NCBI GenBank assembly: GCA_013297575.1
Contig: JAAFHO010000288.1
Location: forward strand, 1-7,233
Source of the DNA: Chitinophagales bacterium
GTDB lineage: Bacteria > Bacteroidota > Bacteroidia > Chitinophagales > Saprospiraceae
Length of the DNA: 7,233 bases
Direction: 5' to 3'
Shown: positions 1 through 4,778 of the stretch, piece by piece
Layout of the letters: each line of letters opens with the position of its first letter
Numbering within the stretch: position 1 is the first letter of the stretch
Position numbers and translations under genes: made by a program
The notes under the pieces: generated by a model
What the model was told of the DNA's origin: nothing
Databases searched by the model: none
The model's input: the letters and a program-made list of their open reading frames with translations, nothing else

Positions 1-185
1 TTAGTCAACGACGACACCATCAGAAGCACCGATCCAGTAGATTTCATCGTGAAAGTATATGTTGTACGCCAGGCATTTGAAAAGTATTGTCTCCGATAAA
101 GGGCGATAGCGGAGAGCGGTATTTTAAAAATGATCTTCGTTACATGGTTGAGTTCGTTTTAGTGAATGGCGAATTAGGATATTGA
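1..185 (+). pseudogene. Possible 3' end of a frameshifted gene at the left edge
   Basis: No intact gene can be read here, but the stretch is clearly richer in G+C than the AT-rich DNA that begins at about 185. Plus frame 1 is open from the window edge to a TAA at 97-99 (it includes STDPVDFIVKVYVVRQAFEK). Plus frame 3 is open from 81 to a TGA at 183-185 (it includes GERYFKNDLRYMVEFVLVNG). The two frames overlap at 81-96, so one -1 shift would join them into a continuous C-terminus that stops exactly where composition changes. I recognise no family. The minus strand is also open over 1-123, ending in a TAA at 1-3 (IYFHDEIYWIGASDGVVVD, faintly like a propeller repeat), and a second minus frame runs off the left edge. 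Strand and even coding status are therefore uncertain. Confidence 0.25.
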
Positions 186-189
186 ACAT

Positions 190-219
190 AAATATACTTT
201 ATTTTTTAAAAGTATATTT
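190..219. terminator. AT-rich hairpin with T tail
   Basis: An 11-bp perfect inverted repeat (AAATATACTTT at 190-200 and AAAGTATATTT at 209-219) encloses an 8-base loop, and the T run continues to 224. It lies just after the last stop codon of the possible plus-strand gene remnant (183-185), so it could terminate that transcript. The stem is almost all A/T and the region is very AT-rich, so chance is a real alternative. Confidence 0.3.
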
Positions 220-326
220 TTTTTAAAATTAAATCTACAATAAATTACTTTTCAAGGCATTAAGCATTGATTTTATTTTATACATTTCTTTAAATAATTT
301 CATTTACATCTATTTTAACTTATTAG

Positions 327-357
327 TTTTTATATCAGCCCAAACGTTATACCTTTG
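327..357 (+). promoter_or_regulatory. Bacteroidota-type promoter for the FG-GAP/T9SS gene
   Basis: The -7 element TACCTTTG (350-357) matches the Bacteroidota consensus TAnnTTTG exactly. A -33-like TTTT (327-330) lies 19 bases upstream, within the usual 19-21 spacing; GTTT at 326-329 is the alternative with spacing 20. Transcription would begin near 363-366, leaving an untranslated leader of about 140 bases before the ATG at 505. The leader holds an (ACT)n run near 365-378 and a small hairpin, AATCTA-AAAG-TAGATT, at 437-452. The motif is seen directly; its use as a promoter is inferred. Confidence 0.6.
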
Positions 358-504
358 TCCCATATTACTACTACTACTAAAACACTATTTTCTTATAGTA
401 TCAAATACACTTGTAGGTTTCAAAGAAGAACAATCTAATCTAAAAGTAGATTTAAATATTATTTTAAAAATTAACACAAATCATTTTTCACAACAATTTT
501 AAAC

Positions 505-1857
505 ATGAAATTTAATTTTCTCTTTCTTTTTCTTTTTACAATCCTGCAAGCAAGTGCACAGGATTTTGCAATTAGTCCTTATCAAAATCTTTCTTTTGAT
601 AGCCCTATCTTGGCTGATTTTAATGGTGACAGTTTAGTGGATGTTTTTGGAATCAATTACGGTTCTCCGTCAAATAGTGCTGTACTCCAAATTAATAACG
701 CCTCTACTCCTATTTCCTTTACGTCCAAAAACCTAAATTTAGCCCTGAATGTCACTGGCAGACCGAGTGTAGGCGATTTTGATGGAGATAATGATCTTGA
801 TATTGTCATTTCCAAAAATAACACCAGCCTCGAACTATTTATGTTGGTCAACGATGGTGCAGCTAATTTTACAATTGATACCTTGGGAGTATCTGGCTCT
901 CGCCAATTGAAAGTAGTGGATTTTGACAATGATACCGATTTGGATATTGTTGGAATAAATTCCACCAACAGAACGATTAATCTTTATCGCAATGATGGCA
1001 ATCAAAATTTCACCAAAAAGGTTTTATTGACCAGCACATCTACCCTGACTTTGTTTGCTGTAGGAGATATGGATAATGACTCCGACTTGGATATTGCACT
1101 AGGTTATAACCAGTTTACAGGCAAACAAATTACTATTTATAAAAACAATGGAGCTGATAATTTTGAAGAAATTATAATCGTCACCAGCAGTTTTAGTAGT
1201 ATTGAAAACCTAATCATAGAAGATTTGAATGATGATGGCAAAAACGATATACTAGCGACACAAAGCTTCAGCGCTGTCGTTCTTCTGAATCAAGGAGGAC
1301 TGTCTTTTGTAAGCCAAGATCTCAGTAGTTCGCCTGTAATAAGAAGCATCGCAACTGGTGATTTTAATGGGGATGGTAAAAAAGATTATGTATTGGGAAC
1401 GAATAGCAGTAATATCACTTGGTATAAAAACACCTCGAATACGCCTCTTGAGTTTGCGCCTGGTAGAGAAGTGGGTGGCGTAGCACCTTGTTTTACTATC
1501 TTGAACGGTGATCTGGATAACGATAATGATGAGGATCTAGTTGTGTTTAATGGGGAGTTTTGGTGGTACGAAAATCTAATTGTACAAGAGATGGTTAGTA
1601 CCCTTAATTTGGAAGAAAAAGCGATTGCTGTTTACCCTAATCCATTTATAAACAAGATTCAAATCAGTAATCCAAGCCAAGAGACCTATGAAGTAAGGAT
1701 TACTGATATCTTGGGAAGGGTCGTTTATTCTTCCAAAAATATTTCTGCATCTATTGATTTATCGCAATTGAATGCAGGCTCATATTTTGCGACATTTATC
1801 AATGAAATTACAAATCAGACTACATCTGCGATATTATTAAAAGTGAGTAACCAATAG
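505..1857 (+). CDS. Secreted FG-GAP/VCBS repeat beta-propeller protein with T9SS type A sorting domain
   Basis: This 450-residue protein is predicted to leave the cell by the Sec system and then T9SS, ending up on the surface or in the medium. Residues 1-19 form a signal peptide (MKFN, a hydrophobic core, then ASAQ). Seven Asp-rich calcium-binding loops of the FG-GAP/VCBS type follow: DFNGDSLVD (38-46), DFDGDNDLD (91-99), DFDNDTDLD (139-147), DMDNDSDLD (188-196), DLNDDGKND (240-248), DFNGDGKKD (286-294) and DLDNDNDED (336-344). Their spacing of 46-53 residues and their number fit one seven-bladed propeller. Residues from about 374 form the T9SS type A domain: AVYPNPF (375-381), then ITDILGRVVYSS, LNAGSYF and a terminal strand. 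In known systems this domain is cleaved and the protein may be attached to the surface. Such proteins are often adhesins or ligand binders, but the substrate cannot be told here. The gene stands alone and has its own promoter. Recognition of both domain types is firm. Confidence 0.93.
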   Translation: MKFNFLFLFLFTILQASAQDFAISPYQNLSFDSPILADFNGDSLVDVFGINYGSPSNSAVLQINNASTPISFTSKNLNLALNVTGRPSVGDFDGDNDLDIVISKNNTSLELFMLVNDGAANFTIDTLGVSGSRQLKVVDFDNDTDLDIVGINSTNRTINLYRNDGNQNFTKKVLLTSTSTLTLFAVGDMDNDSDLDIALGYNQFTGKQITIYKNNGADNFEEIIIVTSSFSSIENLIIEDLNDDGKNDILATQSFSAVVLLNQGGLSFVSQDLSSSPVIRSIATGDFNGDGKKDYVLGTNSSNITWYKNTSNTPLEFAPGREVGGVAPCFTILNGDLDNDNDEDLVVFNGEFWWYENLIVQEMVSTLNLEEKAIAVYPNPFINKIQISNPSQETYEVRITDILGRVVYSSKNISASIDLSQLNAGSYFATFINEITNQTTSAILLKVSNQ

Positions 1858-1892
1858 AAGATATGCTCTAAGAGCGTGTTATTGAATCAAAC

Positions 1893-1955
1893 GGATGTCT
1901 AAGACTTCATTAATTTAACCGAGCATGGATCATTTTCATGGAGTCCTAGACATCC
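1893..1955. terminator. Long hairpin after the FG-GAP/T9SS gene
   Basis: An inverted repeat pairs 1893-1910 with 1938-1955 over 18 positions, with one A/C mismatch (1902/1946) and one T-G wobble (1907/1941), around a 27-base loop. It starts 36 bases after the plus-strand stop codon and is followed by a TTTTT at 1958-1962, so it could terminate that gene. The stem is longer than most intrinsic terminators and the loop is large, so it could instead be a mobile or dispersed palindromic repeat. Confidence 0.5.
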
Positions 1956-2030
1956 CATTTTTGAGCAAGGCTTTGGTATTGTGCTTTTTCTTACGCCTTT
2001 GCCAAAAAGACAAACAATTCCAAAACTAGA

Positions 2031-2055
2031 ACTTAAATTTCCGTGAAATTTAAGT
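2031..2055. repeat. Perfect 10-bp inverted repeat in the convergent gap
   Basis: ACTTAAATTT (2031-2040) and AAATTTAAGT (2046-2055) are exact reverse complements around the 5-base loop CCGTG. The hairpin lies between the ends of two convergent genes (1857 and 2126) and could terminate the minus-strand transcript, but no strong T run follows on either strand. A C-rich patch (2056-2060) adjoins it. An 11-base sequence, CAAAACTAGAA, next to it (2021-2031) recurs at 2510-2520, just outside the stop codon of another gene. Confidence 0.45.
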
Positions 2056-2125
2056 CCCCCCATCCCCTTTTGTCCACATATTGCCAAATATTGCTTGTCC
2101 AAATGAATGCAATGTACTAAAATAA

Positions 2126-2395
2126 CTACTTCGATTTTTCGATTTCATAGCGCACCCTAGCGAGAATGGCATCTCCAAAGATACAAAGCCCAGAGTTGAA
2201 TACGACGAGTGCTGTAGTGCCTGCTACTACCCAGTCGAAAGTAGCCACACCCGAGTGCTTTAAGAATCCAGCTTCGACGATCAAACAAGCACCAAAACCA
2301 ATCAAAACTAATCCCAAAGGAGCCTTAATAAGCCAATTTTTATAATTTTTCTGCATAAAATAAATATTATTGATCTGTTTTTTTGAACTAGACAT
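2126..2395 (-). CDS. Small membrane protein with two predicted transmembrane segments
   Basis: I do not recognise this protein. Read from the ATG at 2395 it has 89 residues: a polar N-terminus (MSSSKKQINN), a first hydrophobic segment (WLIKAPLGLVLIGFGACLIV), a short connecting stretch (EAGFLKHSGVATFD), a second hydrophobic segment (WVVAGTTALVVFNSGLCIFG) and a basic tail (ARVRYEIEKSK). This predicts a hairpin in the inner membrane with both ends on the same side, probably the cytoplasm given the charged tails. Starts at 2410 (94 residues) or 2356 (MQKNYKNW, 76 residues) are also possible, because no ribosome binding site decides between them. It lies 110 or more bases downstream of the next minus-strand gene and may have its own promoter near 2482-2513. 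The well-formed membrane pattern makes a real gene likely. Confidence 0.72.
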   Translation of the reverse strand: MSSSKKQINNIYFMQKNYKNWLIKAPLGLVLIGFGACLIVEAGFLKHSGVATFDWVVAGTTALVVFNSGLCIFGDAILARVRYEIEKSK

Positions 2396-2481
2396 AAATA
2401 AGTGGGACACTACTGTCGCATTGGCTGTGTGTCAAACTCCTTCATACTCATTCAATTAGGCCCAAATTAAAGTACTTTTTC

Positions 2482-2513
2482 CAAACTGTATAGATAAATA
2501 TTTTTGCCACAAA
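2482..2513 (-). promoter_or_regulatory. Candidate promoter for the two-TM protein gene
   Basis: On the minus strand TTTG (2513-2510) is followed after 19 bases by TACAGTTTG (2490-2482). This resembles the Bacteroidota promoter TTTG-N19-21-TAnnTTTG, except that the -7 element has one extra base. Transcription would start near 2475, about 80 bases before the ATG at 2395. The match is imperfect and the region is AT-rich, so this is only a candidate. Confidence 0.3.
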
Positions 2514-2520
2514 ACTAGAA

Positions 2521-2769
2521 TCAATTGGTACGAGAAATTACTTGTAATTTACTAATTTTAATTAATACCCTGAGTGCATAACAGATCGATAATGCACAGA
2601 TTAAAAGAACTATTCCAAAAATGATTAAGATGGTATTTGGGGGCATACTGCTTACTGTATTCAACAGTGCTGTTTGACCTGTTTGAGTAGAACGTAATGG
2701 TGCTTGCGCAGCAATAGATAAGATACTGATAAGGCAAAGTAAAATCGTGGTGAAAATTTTAGGTGTCAT
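2521..2769 (-). CDS. Small exported or membrane-anchored protein, 82 aa
   Basis: The function is not recognised. Residues 1-22 look like a signal peptide (MTPKIF, a hydrophobic core, then SIAAQA). A short polar, Thr/Ser/Gln-rich stretch follows (about 23-44), then a strong membrane segment at about 46-67 (NTILIIFGIVLLICALSICY), and the protein ends in a short basic tail (RVLIKISKLQVISRTN). If the signal peptide is cleaved, this would be a single-pass protein with a short periplasmic N-terminus and a cytoplasmic basic tail. It starts 54 bases after the stop of the minus-strand gene upstream and may share its transcript. A -7-like AACCTTTG (minus strand, 2813-2806) lies upstream but has no visible -33 partner. 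Cys57 and Cys63 lie within the membrane segment. The clean signal and membrane layout supports a real gene. Confidence 0.7.
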   Translation of the reverse strand: MTPKIFTTILLCLISILSIAAQAPLRSTQTGQTALLNTVSSMPPNTILIIFGIVLLICALSICYALRVLIKISKLQVISRTN

Positions 2770-2823
2770 ACATTCTATGCATTTTTATGATAAAATATTA
2801 TAAGGCAAAGGTTTGAACTGTAC

Positions 2824-3237
2824 TTAGTTGGATTTTTTTGTCTGCATTACCGTCGAAGCGTTTTGGTTGGTCGTAATTTCATTATTAGGGAGGTCAAGTT
2901 TGCCTAGGTTGTCTATTTTAGCACCTGCTGCAATTTCTACCCGTTCAGATACAGTTAGTGCACCTTTTTTCTCCACGCGAAGAGAGGTCGCCGACATTAA
3001 AAATAGTGCATTAATTTCTTCCACGTTTTTTTTGATGACTGGGTAGGTTTCGCTGGATAGATTAGGAATGGTCACATCGCTAAATTCATTGGGAACACGC
3101 CCATCGCTCCAGTTGGAGGCACAGTTCCAATCGTTGGGCTTGCCAGGAGTGCCACCTTTCCAAGTAGTGGATTTTTGTGCGAGCAATACTGTTTGAGAAA
3201 AAAGGATAATGGCTGCGAAAAAAAAGAAATTTTTCAT
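2824..3237 (-). CDS. Small secreted beta-rich protein, about 137 aa
   Basis: The start at 3237 (MKNFFFFAAIILFSQ) gives a typical signal peptide ending near LLAQ; an ATG four codons upstream (3249, 141 residues) is the alternative. The mature part begins TTWKGG and continues with NDWNCASNWSDGRVPNEFSDVTIP, a pattern I know from the start of large secreted Bacteroidota proteins (TWxGG..NDW..A.NW..G.xP....DVxIP). It is followed by short beta-strand repeats typical of a right-handed beta-helix (LRVEKKGALTV, VEIAAGAKIDNLGKLDL). In those large proteins this module precedes other repeats and a T9SS domain. Here the protein ends after about one module with a polar, Lys/Asn-rich tail (TVMQTKKSN) and has no sorting domain, so it is probably periplasmic or released some other way. 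It heads a run of three small minus-strand genes. The function is unknown. Confidence 0.75.
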   Translation of the reverse strand: MKNFFFFAAIILFSQTVLLAQKSTTWKGGTPGKPNDWNCASNWSDGRVPNEFSDVTIPNLSSETYPVIKKNVEEINALFLMSATSLRVEKKGALTVSERVEIAAGAKIDNLGKLDLPNNEITTNQNASTVMQTKKSN

Positions 3238-3750
3238 ATTATTGATCATTTAATTATTTAAAAAATATGGTTGTTTGTATGCGTTTTTACTTGTTCTTTC
3301 ATATCAGACGATAACTGAAAATCATTGAACTACTTCATTAGACGAGGCCACGATAAAGTTCTCAACGATTATTTTTATTTTTTTTAAAAAAAACTGGAGC
3401 AGTTTGAAAATGATGCCGCTTTTCTCTCCTCTTTAAAAGATTTTTAGATTTGATGCATTGGTGGATTTGAAAAATTTGACTTTCACAATTCCATTGCGTC
3501 GATGATAATTAATAGGACAAAGATGGGGGGCTGAGGGGGTTGATCTCGGGTAAAATCGTTTCAAAAAACGGTAATTTGGTTGCAGGGGCGCACAGAAAAT
3601 CAGTAACTTGGTTGCAGGCAACCAAACTACCAATTTAATAAAACATTAATTATCAAATACTTAAGAATTGTATTGTAGGTATCGCAGAGAAGATTATTTA
3701 CGACCTGTACTAGGCCCTTAATCTATAAACGATGAGCGTGCTCGAAACAC
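3238..3750. other. Intergenic region of about 500 bases with short repeats
   Basis: I find no convincing gene here. The part at 3250-3430 is AT-rich, with a T8A8 palindrome at 3378-3393. A 66-codon minus-strand reading frame (3433-3633) lacks any protein-like pattern, and most of it is repeat sequence. The repeat cluster lies at 3570-3632. Just beyond the gpsA stop is a small palindrome, GAGCGTGCTC (3734-3743), with no T run, so I see no clear terminator for the lipid operon. I saw no tRNA-like structure. Confidence 0.5.
3570..3632. repeat. Cluster of two direct and one inverted copy of a 16-base repeat
   Basis: GTAATTTGGTTGCAGG (3571-3586) recurs at 3603-3618 as GTAACTTGGTTGCAGG, 15 of 16 identical with a 32-base period. 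The reverse complement of the same core follows at once (GCAACCAAACTACC, 3618-3631), so the second direct copy and the inverted copy form a tight hairpin, TTGGTTGC-AG-GCAACCAA (3608-3625). The arrangement is seen directly. Whether it is a regulatory RNA, a terminator or a dispersed repeat cannot be told. Confidence 0.55.
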
Positions 3751-4755
3751 CTACCCAGGATCCGCTTCCTTTCCACTCTTGCTACCCAGCAAGCCCCGAA
3801 ATGCCTCTTGCACCGTACTACCTTCGTACAATACCTTATATACCTCTTGCGCAATCGGCATTTCAACACCATGTTTATGTGCCAGTTCGATCACTACTTT
3901 GGTGGTCTTGACCCCTTCTGCCACCATCGACATTTCGCTGATAATATCCTCCAAAGATCGACCTTTTCCCAATTGAATACCCACATAACGGTTGCGGCTT
4001 AAAGGACTAATACACGTCGCAATAAGATCGCCCATACCTGCCAAACCCGAAAAAGTAGCCGGATGACCACCCATAGCCACGCCTAAACGGGTCAATTCTG
4101 CCAATCCGCGCGTAATCACTGCCGAACGGGTATTGTCGCCCGCTCCTGCGCCATCGCCCATGCCTGCGGCGATCGCAATCACATTTTTCAATGCGCCACC
4201 CAATTCGCAACCAATTACATCGTGGTTGATATACACGCGAAAAAGCCCCGAACGAAACACATTTTGAAGCGAATGCGCAATGGTTTCGTCCACCATCGCA
4301 ATAACACCTGCCGCGGCTTGCCCTTTGAGGATTTCCATTGCTAAATTTGGCCCCGTAAGCACGCCAGCAGGATGCCCAGGTAGCATAGCAGCAATCACTT
4401 CGGTCATCCGTAAGTGCGTACTCTGTTCCAACCCCTTTGTTAGGCTCACAATAGGTACCCACGGTCGAATAAATGGCTTTGCATCCTCTAATACACCCCT
4501 GAAACTATGCGAAGGCACTCCCATAACAATCACATCGGCATTTTCGACTACTTCTTGAAGTGAAATAGAGGCGCGGAGGGATTCATGGAGCGTTACACCA
4601 GCAAGGTATTTTTCGTTCCGATGGTGGTGATTGATATCATCTACCGTTTGGGTATCCCTTGCCCAAAGGGTGGTCGGGCAGTTACGGGCAGTCAAAGAGG
4701 CTACAGTAGTACCCCATGAACCGCCGCCAAGTAGTGCAACGCGTAGTTGTTTCAT
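3751..4755 (-). CDS. gpsA: NAD(P)-dependent glycerol-3-phosphate dehydrogenase
   Basis: This enzyme reduces dihydroxyacetone phosphate to sn-glycerol-3-phosphate, the backbone of phospholipids, in the cytoplasm. From the ATG at 4755 it has 334 residues, close to the usual length of GpsA. The N-terminal Rossmann nucleotide-binding loop is VALLGGGSWGTTVA (residues 6-19). VSLTKGLE (103-110) and TGPNLAMEI (134-142) are family signatures. GGALKNVIAIAAG (186-198) carries the expected catalytic Lys190. GDNTRSAVITRGLAEL (206-221), TFSGLAGMGDL (234-244) and SRNRYVG (253-259) complete the substrate-binding C-terminal domain. The frame stays open to 4851, but that would add 32 unrelated residues overlapping the upstream gene; the chosen start places the Rossmann fold at the N-terminus as usual. 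It follows the acyltransferase fusion gene by 23 bases with no Shine-Dalgarno sequence, so the two are very probably co-transcribed, with GpsA supplying the acyl acceptor for that enzyme. Confidence 0.97.
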   Translation of the reverse strand: MKQLRVALLGGGSWGTTVASLTARNCPTTLWARDTQTVDDINHHHRNEKYLAGVTLHESLRASISLQEVVENADVIVMGVPSHSFRGVLEDAKPFIRPWVPIVSLTKGLEQSTHLRMTEVIAAMLPGHPAGVLTGPNLAMEILKGQAAAGVIAMVDETIAHSLQNVFRSGLFRVYINHDVIGCELGGALKNVIAIAAGMGDGAGAGDNTRSAVITRGLAELTRLGVAMGGHPATFSGLAGMGDLIATCISPLSRNRYVGIQLGKGRSLEDIISEMSMVAEGVKTTKVVIELAHKHGVEMPIAQEVYKVLYEGSTVQEAFRGLLGSKSGKEADPG

Positions 4756-4778
4756 GTTAAAATGTATAAGGTCAGTGA

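Larger units (their letters stand above)
186..504. other. AT-rich intergenic region and 5' leader
   Basis: This stretch carries no convincing open reading frame on either strand. It is strongly AT-rich, with long A and T runs, and holds the hairpin at 190-219, the promoter at 327-357 and the presumed untranslated leader of the following gene. No Shine-Dalgarno sequence precedes the ATG at 505; the region just before it is A/T-rich, as is common in Bacteroidota. Confidence 0.6.

Noticed and set aside
1899..2102. A 67-codon minus-strand frame in the convergent gap
   Set aside because: It runs through both hairpins, has no domain, signal or membrane pattern, and is better explained as repeat or terminator sequence.
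3570..3632. CRISPR array
   Set aside because: There are only two direct copies of an imperfect 16-base unit with a 16-base gap, and no cas genes are nearby.
3433..3633. A 66-codon minus-strand frame in the 3250-3750 gap
   Set aside because: It is made largely of the 32-base repeat cluster and a G/C patch, with no protein-like features.
3734..3743. Intrinsic terminator for the lipid operon (GAGCGTGCTC)
   Set aside because: The palindrome has only a 4-bp stem and a 2-base loop, and no T run follows on the minus strand.
4007..4462. A 151-codon minus-strand frame inside gpsA
   Set aside because: It overlaps the clearly real gpsA in another frame, and its composition (runs of Arg, Gly, Tyr and Cys) is typical of an out-of-frame shadow.
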